Shown here piece after piece: positions 1 through 8,116 of a stretch of DNA of 64,000 nt (position 1 is the first letter of the stretch; each line of letters begins with the position of its first letter). The position numbers were made by a program, and so were the translations under genes. The notes below the pieces were generated by a model. It saw nothing but the letters and a program-made list of their open reading frames with translations, was not told the DNA's origin and ran no database searches. This DNA is from Bradyrhizobium sp. (GTDB lineage: Bacteria; Pseudomonadota; Alphaproteobacteria; Rhizobiales; Xanthobacteraceae): positions 1 to 64,000 of the forward strand of contig NZ_JAURXB010000115.1 in NCBI RefSeq assembly GCF_030654605.1, written 5' to 3'.

Positions 1-2
1 TC

Positions 3-146
3 CTGTTGCTGGACATCGCGGCCCAGCACGCACGCCAGATAGCGAAGCGAACAGACAATCAAGCGGTGAAAAAGAGCCTTTGCGATCAGGTCAGTCTTGT
101 CGAACAGCTGCTCCAGATCGCCCGCGAGATGGCGCTGAAGCTCTAG
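3..146 (+). CDS. 3' end of an unidentified gene, truncated by the window edge
   Basis: An open frame runs in from the window edge and stops at a TAG; the last 47 residues end in REMALKL. The piece is helical and rich in Gln, Arg and Leu, and no family can be assigned. The 100 bases after the stop still look partly coding when frames are changed: one frame reads NIPSLPADG and the next reads SIAEVDEFLATVRAA before a TAA at 241-243. This suggests the gene end is decayed or has been rearranged. Product unknown. Confidence 0.4.
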   Translation: MLLDIAAQHARQIAKRTDNQAVKKSLCDQVSLVEQLLQIAREMALKL

Positions 147-250
147 GCGTCGCCGAGCGCGCGCAACATTCCGTCCCTGCCGGCGGACGGCAGCGAGCAT
201 TGCCGAGGTGGACGAGTTTCTCGCGACGGTCCGGGCCGCGTAAGCCCGGG

Positions 251-925
251 CTATTGCAATCCGGTATCGCCGCTGGTGCGCTTCTTGGCGAGATCCATCT
301 CGGTCACCGCGACCAGGATTTCGGCGCGGGTCTTGAGGTCGGGGGCTTCCAGCATCGCCTGCTTTTCCGGCGCGCCGTAGGGCGACATCATCGCCAGCGC
401 GTTGACCAGCGCCTCGTTCGGCGCGCTTTCGACGCCTTCCCAGTCCACTTTCAGATTGTTGGCTTTGAGAAAATCCGTCAGCACCGTCAGCAGCGCCTCG
501 CGGTCGACTTCGTCCTCGCCCTTGCGCGCGGTGAAATCGTCGATGTAGGGGAAATAGTCCACCTTGCATTGCCGGTAGGCGGTCAGCACCGTCAGCTCCT
601 CGATCACCTTGAAGCGGGCGATGCCGGTGAGTTCGAGGATGTAGCGGCCGTCGCCGGATTCGGCGAGCTGGGTGATGCGTCCGACGCAGCCGACGCGAAA
701 CAGCGCCGGCTTCGCCTCATCGCGCGAATGGGAAAAATCCGGCTGGATCATTCCGATCAGCCGGTGGCCGTCGCGCAGCGAATCGTCCACCAGCGCGAGA
801 TAGCGCGGCTCGAAGATGTTGAGCGGCATCTGGCCGCGCGGCAGCAGCAGCGCGCCCGGCAGTGGAAACACCGGGATCACCTCGGGAAGGTCGCCGGGCC
901 CGCGATATTCGGCATTGATCGGCAT
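251..925 (-). CDS. LON peptidase N-terminal (substrate-binding) domain protein
   Basis: The 224-residue protein consists of the LON substrate-binding domain alone. It shows the family's opening pattern (IPVFPLPGALLLPRG, then FEPRYLALV) and a central GRITQLAESGDGRYILELTG. It lacks the AAA+ and Ser-Lys protease parts of Lon, so it is not a protease by itself. Cytoplasmic; its substrate or partner is unknown. It lies downstream of the thioredoxin co-chaperone gene on the same strand, a pairing familiar in rhizobia and consistent with a role in protein quality control (inference). A palindromic repeat of about 125 bp separates the two genes. Confidence 0.88.
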   Translation of the reverse strand: MPINAEYRGPGDLPEVIPVFPLPGALLLPRGQMPLNIFEPRYLALVDDSLRDGHRLIGMIQPDFSHSRDEAKPALFRVGCVGRITQLAESGDGRYILELTGIARFKVIEELTVLTAYRQCKVDYFPYIDDFTARKGEDEVDREALLTVLTDFLKANNLKVDWEGVESAPNEALVNALAMMSPYGAPEKQAMLEAPDLKTRAEILVAVTEMDLAKKRTSGDTGLQ

Positions 926-965
926 TGGCAGTCCCGCGAGTTTGCTTCACAAATCGGAGTTGCGG

Positions 966-1090
966 CCCATCCTTCGAGACGCCCGGCATCGCTTCGCTTC
1001 GCCGGGCTCCTCAGGATGAGGTTACACTTGTTGAAACACAACAACCTCATGCTGAGGAGCCGAGCGAAGCGAGGCGTCTCGAAGCATGGG
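966..1090. repeat. Intergenic palindromic repeat, family A, copy 1
   Basis: The arms read CCATCCTTCGAGACGC and GCGTCTCGAAGCATGGG, with an inner pair CTCCTCAGGATGAGG and CCTCATGCTGAGGAGC around a short AACACAACAAC loop. A near-identical copy lies at 15109-15220 and a rearranged one at 7999-8106. It can form a long hairpin between the cnoX and LON-domain genes. Confidence 0.85.
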
Positions 1091-1114
1091 CAGCAAGCGA
1101 CTCATCTCGCCAGC

Positions 1115-2038
1115 CTACGAAAACAGAATGGTCGACAGCCGCTTCCGCCCTTCGATGGTGGCTTCATCGGCCGGACCCCATGCCTCGAAGAACTGCACCA
1201 GCTGCTTGCGCGCGCCGTCCTCGTTCCACTTGCGGTCCTTCTTGACGATGGCGAGCAGCTGTTCCGTCGCCTCGGCACGCTTGCCGCCGGCATTGAGCGC
1301 GGTGGCCAGATCGAATCGGGCCTGATGATCGAGCGGGTTTGCGGCGACTTTCTGTTCGAGTTCGGTGACCGGGCCGACCGCCTTGGCCTGCTCGGCCAGG
1401 TCGATCGAGGCCTGCACCGCCTTGACCGCGGCGTCGTTGCGCTTGGATTCCGGCACCATGGCGATGGTCTGCCTGGCCTGCTCGATGGCGCCTGTCGTGA
1501 CATAGCATTTGGCCAGGCCCGCCAGAGCGGGGATGTTGGTGGCATCCGCCGCCAGCACCTCGGCATAGATCTGCGCCGCGGTGGCGGCATCGCCTTCGGC
1601 CAGCACGGCTTCGGCCTCAGCCAGGATTTCCGCGATATCGGGCTCGCCGGCGTTCGGCATGCCCGCGGTCAGCTTGTCGATGAAGGCGGTGACCTGGCTT
1701 TCCGGCACCGCGCCCATGAAGCCGTCGGCCGGCTGGCCGTTGACGAACGCGATCACGGCCGGGATCGACTGGATGCCCATCTGGCCGGGGATAGCCGGAT
1801 GCTCGTCGATGTTCATCTTGACCAGCTTGACCTTGCCCTTGGCGGCGCGGACCGCCTTTTCGATAATCGGGGTAAGCTGGCGGCAGGGGCCGCACCACGG
1901 CGCCCAGAAGTCGATCAGCACCGGCTGGCGCTTCGATTCCTCGATGACGTCCTTCACGAACGTCTGGGTGGTGGTTTCCTTGATCAAATCGGGCGCCGCC
2001 TGGGGCGCCGGTCCGCTGCCCTGCTCAATGATCGTCAC
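1115..2038 (-). CDS. cnoX: Thioredoxin-domain co-chaperone with TPR-like C-terminus (CnoX/YbbN type)
   Basis: The 307-residue protein has an N-terminal thioredoxin fold (about residues 20-125) with the intact redox motif WAPWCGPC (Cys49 and Cys52) and the cis-proline segment SIPA. A helical TPR-like region follows (about 130-300; for example AEAEAVLAEGDAATAAQIYAEVL). This matches the CnoX/YbbN family, which binds unfolding proteins and passes them to GroEL/DnaK. Many family members have SxxC in place of CxxC; here both cysteines are present, so thiol-disulfide activity is possible. Cytoplasmic, no signal peptide. The start at MTIIEQ is preceded by a purine-rich stretch. Confidence 0.9.
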   Translation of the reverse strand: MTIIEQGSGPAPQAAPDLIKETTTQTFVKDVIEESKRQPVLIDFWAPWCGPCRQLTPIIEKAVRAAKGKVKLVKMNIDEHPAIPGQMGIQSIPAVIAFVNGQPADGFMGAVPESQVTAFIDKLTAGMPNAGEPDIAEILAEAEAVLAEGDAATAAQIYAEVLAADATNIPALAGLAKCYVTTGAIEQARQTIAMVPESKRNDAAVKAVQASIDLAEQAKAVGPVTELEQKVAANPLDHQARFDLATALNAGGKRAEATEQLLAIVKKDRKWNEDGARKQLVQFFEAWGPADEATIEGRKRLSTILFS

Positions 2039-2300
2039 GGGGGATCCTCGTTGGATGTCTTTTTCGGATTGGGAGTTATTCTAGCACGGTCTGTGCCCTA
2101 ATTGGCCCCTGGAGGGCCAATTTGCAATCGGTGGAACCCGAACCGGGGGCTTTCGGGCGGAAATGCCGCGAAATGCCGCCGATACCCCCTGAACGGCCTG
2201 ATTTCCGGTCATTCCTGGCGTCGTGCGGCTGTTGCATTCATGGGCGGCATTTGGCATAGCTCTGCGCGTTGCCGGCGCGTGCGCCGCCAATCTCTCGGAT

Positions 2301-2375
<75 letters not shown>

Positions 2376-2407
2376 GATTTTCTAAATTGGCAAAGCGATC
2401 GAACGAC

Positions 2408-2436
2408 AAGCCGCCCCTCGGGCGGCTTTGTTGTTT
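2408..2436 (+). terminator. Rho-independent terminator after tRNA-Gly
   Basis: A 9-bp perfect stem AAGCCGCCC / GGGCGGCTT with a CTC loop, followed by TGTTGTTT. It lies about 30 bases after the tRNA CCA end. Confidence 0.85.
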
Positions 2437-2544
2437 GGTGGCTCGTCGCTGAACCGCCACGGTCTTTCCCGCGTCAAACCGGTGTGCAAGGTTCCGCACC
2501 GATGGTTGCAGGCGTCACGCCGCGCGCGAGGATGAGGATAACGA

Positions 2545-3852
2545 GTGTTCGAACGCGGCTATCGGCAACAGCTCGAGGCGGATCTGGTCAAATGGGTCGC
2601 CGCGGGGGTGATTTCGGGCGACGCCGCGCAGTCCATCCGCAAGGCACGGTTTAGCGACGAGGCGAAGTCGCGCCTTCCCGGCATCTTCGCGATGCTCGGC
2701 GCGTTGATGCTGGCGGCCAGCGTCAGTGCTTTCGTGGCGGCGAACTGGCAGGAAATTCCGCGCCTGGTGCGGCTGGTCGGCATTCTCGCGATCATCGCCG
2801 GCTGCTTTCTTCCCGCGCTGCTGCTGCAGCGGCGCGGCCACCCGGCCGCCGCCGATGCGGCGATCACCTTCGCCACGCTGTGCTTCGGCGCCGGCATCGC
2901 CCTCGTCGGTCAGATGTATCATTTGCCGAGCGACTGGCCGGCCGGCGCGATGCTGGTCGCGATCGGCGGATTGATAGCCGCCGCGCTGACGGGCAAGAGC
3001 GGCCCGCTCGTCGTTGCCTTCGTGGCGATGACGTCGTGGTCATGCGGACGGTTCGAGGCGGCGCATTTTCGCGAAACCCATTGGTCTTTCCTGCTGCTGT
3101 TCGTGCCGGGTTTGCTGCTGGCTTTGGGCCGCGAAAATCGGCTGCTCGCGCACACGGCCGTGGTGGCGCTGAGCTTCTGGCTGGGGGCGCTGTTGATGCC
3201 CCAGGGCGGCGCCAAGGTTTTCTTCAACCTGGTCGATGGAGGCCTCGCGATCTCGGCGGCCTATATCGCGATCGGGCTATTGGCTTTGGACCGGGGCTGG
3301 CCCGCCGCCATCAAGGCGCTGCTGCCGTGGGGCGCGGTGGTTTTCGGAATATTGCTCTGCGTCGAGATCGCGCTGGTTCTGGAAAAGTCGAGCCTCGGCG
3401 TGCATGCCGCCACTTCCGCCGTCTATCCGGCCTATGGCGCGGCGCTGGCCGCACTGGCGGCCCTCGCGGTGCTGGCGCGGCAACGCGACAGCGGCAGGCT
3501 CGTCATCATCGCGGCCTGTGCCGTCGGCCTGATCATTCCGGTGATGTTCGCCGGTCTGGCGGGAGCCGATGTGCTCCGGCGCGCGCTCGTCTCCATCGCC
3601 GTCTTCGTCAGCGCCGTGGGCTTGATCGCGGGCGGACTTCTCATCGGTTTCAGGACATTCATCGTCGTCGGCTACGCGGTGTTCGGTGTGTCGATCCTGA
3701 TCCTGCTCTGGCAGACGATTGGCACGCTGCTGAGCCAGTCGCTGTTCTTCCTTGTCGCCGGCGTGGCGCTGCTGGTGCTGGCGGCGGGGGCGCACAGGCT
3801 GGCGAACTGGTCCAGATCCGCCGTCGACACAGTGTCAGGGAGTGCAGCCTGA
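2545..3852 (+). CDS. DUF2157 multi-pass membrane protein
   Basis: The 435-residue protein has a soluble N-terminus (about 50 residues), followed by many hydrophobic segments. The conserved DUF2157 block is present: ARFSDEAKSRLPGIFAMLGA, then FVAANWQEIP and a FGAGIALVGQMYHL segment. It starts at GTG after a GAGGATAACGA stretch. The stop overlaps the ATG of the GDYXXLXY-domain gene by one base (TGATG), so the two are co-translated; this pairing recurs in many bacteria. Function is unknown beyond being an inner-membrane protein. Confidence 0.88.
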   Translation: MFERGYRQQLEADLVKWVAAGVISGDAAQSIRKARFSDEAKSRLPGIFAMLGALMLAASVSAFVAANWQEIPRLVRLVGILAIIAGCFLPALLLQRRGHPAAADAAITFATLCFGAGIALVGQMYHLPSDWPAGAMLVAIGGLIAAALTGKSGPLVVAFVAMTSWSCGRFEAAHFRETHWSFLLLFVPGLLLALGRENRLLAHTAVVALSFWLGALLMPQGGAKVFFNLVDGGLAISAAYIAIGLLALDRGWPAAIKALLPWGAVVFGILLCVEIALVLEKSSLGVHAATSAVYPAYGAALAALAALAVLARQRDSGRLVIIAACAVGLIIPVMFAGLAGADVLRRALVSIAVFVSAVGLIAGGLLIGFRTFIVVGYAVFGVSILILLWQTIGTLLSQSLFFLVAGVALLVLAAGAHRLANWSRSAVDTVSGSAA

Positions 3853-4463
3853 TGCCTGTGCTGGACAACATCATCGCTCGCGTGCCGTTGCTGCTGCGCT
3901 ATCTCCTTGCCGCACTGGTGCTCTGCGGACTGATCCTGGCCATGATCCTGCCGCGCGCGGCGATCCTGCGAAGCGGACAGGAAGTGCGGCTCGAGATCGC
4001 GCCGGTCGATCCGCGCGATCTGTTTCGCGGCGATTACGTCGTGCTCGCCTACCGGATCGGCACGGTAAACGTGGAGTCGAATCTCACGACCTCTTTCAAG
4101 CGGGGGCAGCAGGTGTTCGTGACGCTGCGACCCGACGCAAACAACAAGGCGAAGGCGGTCGCCATTTCTGCCGAGCGGCCCACGGTCATCGGGAACGACA
4201 TCGTCATCGCGGGTTTTGTGACGGCCAGCTCGACTTGCCGGCTGAACGAAGCCGGGACGCGGGATTGCAAGCTCGGAACCAACGCAGTCGGCGTGCGCTA
4301 TGGCCTTGAAAGTTATTTCGTGCCGCAGGGCGAGGGCAGGAAAATCGAGCTGATGGAAAAGGCGCGGCTGGAGGTTGTCGCAGCGGTCGCGCCTTCCGGC
4401 CAGGCCGCGATCAAGCGCCTGCTGATCGATGGCGTGCCTGTCTATGATGAGCCGCCCTATTGA
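3852..4463 (+). CDS. GDYXXLXY-domain membrane-anchored protein
   Basis: The 203-residue protein has one transmembrane segment near the N-terminus (LLLRYLLAALVLCGLILAMI) and then an outer domain with the family signature FRGDYVVLAY. The domain ends VPVYDEPPY. It overlaps the DUF2157 gene by one base, which fixes the start and implies a functional unit with it. The conserved motif directly after the anchor suggests the domain faces the periplasm (inference). Biochemical role unknown. Confidence 0.88.
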   Translation: MPVLDNIIARVPLLLRYLLAALVLCGLILAMILPRAAILRSGQEVRLEIAPVDPRDLFRGDYVVLAYRIGTVNVESNLTTSFKRGQQVFVTLRPDANNKAKAVAISAERPTVIGNDIVIAGFVTASSTCRLNEAGTRDCKLGTNAVGVRYGLESYFVPQGEGRKIELMEKARLEVVAAVAPSGQAAIKRLLIDGVPVYDEPPY

Positions 4464-4473
4464 TGAAGGTGTG

Positions 4474-4660
4474 ATGCCGTTCGTTCACGGCAGCTTTGCC
4501 CGATTTCGCAGCCGAGATATCCGGCCGCGCCGTGCACCCACGCACGACGGCGGACTTTTTCTCTTCGTCAACGACGCGGCGATCGGCATCCCCGGCCTCT
4601 ACGATTACTTCTATCGCAACAATCGAGGCGTGGCCAAAACTGACCGTCACGCGGAAATGA
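4474..4660 (+). pseudogene. Decayed fragment of a small gene with a lectin-like C-terminus; one-base frameshift
   Basis: The frame PFVHGSFARF...LFLFVNDAAIGIPGLYDYFYRNNRGVAK looks protein-like. It then continues as TDRHAEMMPSH, which does not. Skipping one base in the AAAA run at 4636-4639 gives GVAKLTVTRK and a stop, a much more natural beta-strand ending. The FVND...YDYFYRNNRG pattern faintly recalls the C-terminal strands of LecA-like beta-sandwich lectins, but I cannot name the family. A possible start is the ATG at 4474, preceded by GAAGG. The piece probably lacks its N-terminal part and overlaps nothing after the GDYXXLXY stop. Confidence 0.4.
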
Positions 4661-4947
4661 TGCCTTCCCACTGATTGCCAGGCGTCACGGCGCCCGCGCT
4701 GCAATGGGACGTTGCCGCAATGCAGCGCGACCCGGCGCGACGCCTTCCGGCTGACCTGACCTCAATAAGAATTTTCGTTCGATTTGCGTTCGCCTGACAG
4801 GACCGCGCAACACACACTTCTCACCCGTGGAAGATGTGCTAGCATTGTTGCGTCTGACCTACCTCACCACAGACCAAAGTTCGTCTCTCGAAACGTTCAA
4901 AATAAATAACACGCGCGGCCGCACCGGCTGCATAGGGGAGTGACGCG

Positions 4948-6210
4948 ATGAAATCGGCCTTCAATCGATCCATTCTTGCGCTCGCGACGATTGCCCTTGT
5001 TGCGGGGGCCAGTCAGGCCAGCGCGCAGCAAAAGCCACTGAAGAAATACGAATCCGGTACCAAGGACTTCTGGGCCAATCCGCCGCCCGACTGGTTCCTC
5101 GGCGACGAGATCGAAGCCCAGAGGGGGCAGGCGCCACCGTCGGGTCCGCCGACCGGCGCATCCGAAGCCGAACTCGCGGCGATGATGAAGAAGATCAAGC
5201 TGCCCGCGGGCTTCAAGATCGAAGTCTACGCGTCCGGCGTGCTGTCCGCGCGGCAGATGGCCTGGGGCGACAAGGGCACGCTGTTCGTCGGCTCGTTCGG
5301 CGTCGGCAACGTCTACGCGATCAAGGACGTCGGCGGCAAGAAGGAGGTCAAGACCGTCCTCAAGGGAATGAAGATGCCGACCGGCATCGCGTTCCGCGAC
5401 GGCGCGCTCTACGTCGTCGATATCGACAAGCTGATCAGGTACGACAACGCCGAGGCCAATCTCGACAATCTCGGCGCCGGCAAGGTGGTCTATGACGACA
5501 TGCCGCCCTACGTCCCTCATGGCTGGAAGTATATCGCGGTCGACAAGGATGGCTGGTTCTATTTGCCGTTCGGGCCTCCCTTCAACATCGGGATTCCGCC
5601 GACCGGCCTGTCGCAGATCCGCCGCGTCGACCCCAAGACCGGCAACGCCGAACTGGTGGCGCTCGGCGTCCGCAACAGCGTCGGCGGCGACGTCGATCCG
5701 CGCAGCGGCAAGTACTGGTTCACCGAAAACGCCCGCGACTGGCTCAGCGACGACACTCCGAGCGACAAGCTCAACATGATCTCGAAACTGGGCGAGCACT
5801 TCGGCTATCCCTACTGCCACCAGGGCGACATGCCGGATCCGAAGTTCGCGATGGGTCACAAATGTTCGGAGTTCACGCCGCCGGTGCTGAAACTCGGCGC
5901 GCATGTGGCTCCGCTCGGCATGAAGTTCTACACCGGCGACCAGTTCCCCGCCGAGTACAAGAACAACATCTTCATCGCCGAACACGGCTCCTGGAACCGG
6001 GCCAAGTACCAGGGCGCGCGGATCAAGCGGGTGATCGTCGGGCCCGACGGCAAGAACGCCAAGCAGGAGATCTTCGCCTCCGGCTGGCTCGAGGGCGACA
6101 AGAACTATCTCGGCCGGCCCGCCGATATCGTTCTGGGCAAGGACGGCTCGATGTACGTCGCCGACGACTGGGCCGGCGCGATCTATCGCATCAGCTACAG
6201 CAAGAAGTAA
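4948..6210 (+). CDS. Periplasmic sorbosone/sugar dehydrogenase family beta-propeller (PQQ GDH-B-like)
   Basis: The 420-residue protein has a Sec signal peptide (ALATIALVAGASQASA, cleaved before QQK). The following six-bladed propeller resembles soluble PQQ glucose and L-sorbosone dehydrogenases: MPTGIAFRDGALYVVD, HGWKYIAVDKDGWFYLP, FIAEHGSWNR and a final MYVADDWAGAIYRISY. Members oxidise sugars or aldehydes in the periplasm. Substrate and PQQ binding are inferred from the fold only. A two-heme cytochrome c gene starts 96 bp downstream, as expected for an electron acceptor. The ATG follows AGGGGAG at a suitable distance. Confidence 0.85.
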   Translation: MKSAFNRSILALATIALVAGASQASAQQKPLKKYESGTKDFWANPPPDWFLGDEIEAQRGQAPPSGPPTGASEAELAAMMKKIKLPAGFKIEVYASGVLSARQMAWGDKGTLFVGSFGVGNVYAIKDVGGKKEVKTVLKGMKMPTGIAFRDGALYVVDIDKLIRYDNAEANLDNLGAGKVVYDDMPPYVPHGWKYIAVDKDGWFYLPFGPPFNIGIPPTGLSQIRRVDPKTGNAELVALGVRNSVGGDVDPRSGKYWFTENARDWLSDDTPSDKLNMISKLGEHFGYPYCHQGDMPDPKFAMGHKCSEFTPPVLKLGAHVAPLGMKFYTGDQFPAEYKNNIFIAEHGSWNRAKYQGARIKRVIVGPDGKNAKQEIFASGWLEGDKNYLGRPADIVLGKDGSMYVADDWAGAIYRISYSKK

Positions 6211-6306
6211 GGCTGGATAACGCAGGGCTGCGGTTGCTCGGGAACGAGTGGCCGCAGCTTTTTGTTGTAACCCGGTGCTGGCGGTTGAGCTCGGAGGGAA
6301 ATCAGG

Positions 6307-6888
6307 ATGCGGATTGCGTTAGCCGGGACCATGCTCGCCGCGATGATGGCCTGCGGATCGTTCGCCCACGCCGCCGATGTCACCGCCGGCAAGCAAAAGG
6401 CCGAAATATGCATCGCGTGTCACGGCGAAGCCGGCATTTCCCAGCTCGAGAACATTCCCTCGCTCGCCGGCCAGCCCGACCAGTTCATCCAGTGGCAGCT
6501 GGTGTTCTTTCGCGCCGGCACCCGCAAGAACGAGCAGATGCTGCCGGTCGTCGATCAACTCAACAATGAGGATATCCGCAATCTCGGCGCCTATTTCGCC
6601 TCGCTGACGCCACCCAGGGCAAAGCCTGACGATAACCCGGATCTGTCATCCAAGGGCGCGCAGGCCGCCGCGGGCCGGCGCTGCACCTCGTGCCACACCG
6701 ACAACTATGCCGGGACCAAGGCGATTCCCCGCGTCGCCGGCCAACGCGAGGAGTATCTCGTGAAGGCGCTGCACGACTACAAGTCCGGCGTGCGATCCGG
6801 CGGCGGCATGGCCGCGATGGCGAATGTCGCCTATTCCCTCAGCGAGGAGGAAATCGAGGCGCTGGCGCATTATCTCGCGCATCTCTGA
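6307..6888 (+). CDS. Di-heme cytochrome c
   Basis: The 193-residue protein has a signal peptide (MRIALAGTMLAAMMACGSFAHA) and two class I cytochrome c modules. The heme motifs are CIACH (Cys35-His39) and CTSCH (Cys126-His130). Candidate axial methionines lie in KNEQMLP and SGGGMAAM. This is the cytochrome c4-like layout of periplasmic electron carriers. It sits just behind the sorbosone-type dehydrogenase with its own ribosome site (CGGAGGG), so it probably takes that enzyme's electrons (inference). Confidence 0.92.
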   Translation: MRIALAGTMLAAMMACGSFAHAADVTAGKQKAEICIACHGEAGISQLENIPSLAGQPDQFIQWQLVFFRAGTRKNEQMLPVVDQLNNEDIRNLGAYFASLTPPRAKPDDNPDLSSKGAQAAAGRRCTSCHTDNYAGTKAIPRVAGQREEYLVKALHDYKSGVRSGGGMAAMANVAYSLSEEEIEALAHYLAHL

Positions 6889-6905
6889 AGCTTGCGCATT
6901 TCCAT

Positions 6906-7028
6906 CGTCGTCCCCGCGAACGCGGGGACCCATAACCACAGATGTCAAACTTCGAAAGAGCTGGAGCAACAGCTCTGTATAACCACGAACGGCTGTTGTT
7001 ATGGGTCCCTGCGTTCGCAGGGAGGACG
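6906..7028. repeat. Intergenic palindromic repeat, family D, copy 1
   Basis: The outer arms are CGTCGTCCCCGCGAACGCGGGGACCCATAACCAC and its imperfect complement TATGGGTCCCTGCGTTCGCAGGGAGGACG. It sits between convergent genes. A short half copy lies at 18514-18540. Confidence 0.8.
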
Positions 7029-7040
7029 CAAGATAGAGAT

Positions 7041-7961
7041 TCACCCCCGCTGCTTTTCATACGCCTTGAGATGGGTGTAGGCGATCCGCAGCCGCGGCAC
7101 CGGCATTTTGGCGGCGTCGCCGCGCGCGATCAGGTCGCCGATCACGTGATCGGCTTCGACCGCCGCACCCGTCTTGATGTCGCGGAACATCGACGCGGTC
7201 ATCTGCGAACCCTCCGTGGTCAGCAGCCCCCTGGTGCGCTGGAAGAACGGGCCGCTCGGCGCATGGCCTTCCGCTGACGCCACCGCGCTGCATTCATCGA
7301 GCATGCCGAGGATGAAATCCTTGCCGCCTGGTACCGCCAGGATATTGCCGACCGAGGTCCGCATCAGGCAGGTCGAGGCCGCGAGCGAGGCCAGGAACAC
7401 CCATTTTTCCCACATCTCCTGCACGATGTTCTCACTGGCCACCGAGCCGAGCTTGCCGCTCGCCATGACTTCGGCGATGGCGCGGACGCGTTCCGACAGC
7501 TTGCCGTCGCGTTCGCCGAAATTCAGCGACTGCATCGGGTTGAGCTGCGCCACCTCGCGGGCTTCGTTCAGGGTGGCGGCGATCGCGCAGAGGCCGCCGA
7601 GCACGCGCTCGGGCCCGAACCTCTTGTCGAGCACATCCAGGTGCAGCATGCCGTTGAGCAGCGGGACGATCGAGGTCTGCGGTCCGACCGCCGGGGCAAA
7701 CGATTTGATGGCGTCGTCGAGGTCGAATGCCTTGCAGCTCAACAGCACGACGTCGAATGTTTCGGCGAGCTTGCCGGCTTGCACGGTCGGCGGGTTTTTC
7801 AAGGTCACGTCGCCGTTCGGACTCTTGATCACGAGGCCGGCGCTGGCGAGCTCGGCGGCGCGCCGCGGCCGCACCAGGAAGGTCACGTCACGGCCGGCCT
7901 CCAGCAGCCTGCCGCCGAAATATCCGCCGATGGCTCCGGCGCCGACCACGAGAATGCGCAT
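7041..7961 (-). CDS. 2-dehydropantoate 2-reductase (ketopantoate reductase) family protein
   Basis: The 306-residue protein begins with the NADP-binding motif VVGAGAIGGYFGGRL, followed by a Rossmann domain (about 1-165) and a helical C-terminal domain with KWVFLASLAASTCLMR. ApbA/PanE proteins reduce ketopantoate to pantoate for coenzyme A synthesis. Rhizobial genomes carry several paralogues and this one is not linked to other pantothenate genes, so the exact substrate is uncertain. Confidence 0.85.
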   Translation of the reverse strand: MRILVVGAGAIGGYFGGRLLEAGRDVTFLVRPRRAAELASAGLVIKSPNGDVTLKNPPTVQAGKLAETFDVVLLSCKAFDLDDAIKSFAPAVGPQTSIVPLLNGMLHLDVLDKRFGPERVLGGLCAIAATLNEAREVAQLNPMQSLNFGERDGKLSERVRAIAEVMASGKLGSVASENIVQEMWEKWVFLASLAASTCLMRTSVGNILAVPGGKDFILGMLDECSAVASAEGHAPSGPFFQRTRGLLTTEGSQMTASMFRDIKTGAAVEADHVIGDLIARGDAAKMPVPRLRIAYTHLKAYEKQRG

Positions 7962-7998
7962 GGGAGAGATCCTTGTTGTTGTTGCTGTTGTTGTCCAA

Positions 7999-8106
7999 CC
8001 TCATCCTGAGGAGCATCGCTCTTGCGATGCGTCTCGAAGGATGAAGAACAATACGGACCTGATGGTTCGAGACGCCGCGCAAGATGCGCGGCTCCTCACC
8101 ATGAGG
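7999..8106. repeat. Intergenic palindromic repeat, family A, rearranged copy 2
   Basis: Contains CCTCATCCTGAGGAGC, GCGTCTCGAAGGATGAAG, GGTTCGAGACGCC and GGCTCCTCACCATGAGG. These are the modules of family A in an inside-out order. A GTT-rich tract (7973-7995) lies between it and the ketopantoate reductase-family gene. Confidence 0.75.
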
Positions 8107-8116
8107 CAGACGTGGG

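Noticed and set aside
80-2101. 673-residue plus-strand frame antisense to cnoX and the LON-domain gene
   Set aside because: Shadow frame of GC-rich genes. Its protein is Arg/Gly/His-rich nonsense, and the minus-strand frames contain clear thioredoxin and LON motifs.
6906-7028. Possible CRISPR array from repeated CGTCCCCGCGAACGCGGGGA-like units
   Set aside because: These are arms of single palindromes, with no regular spacers and no cas genes.
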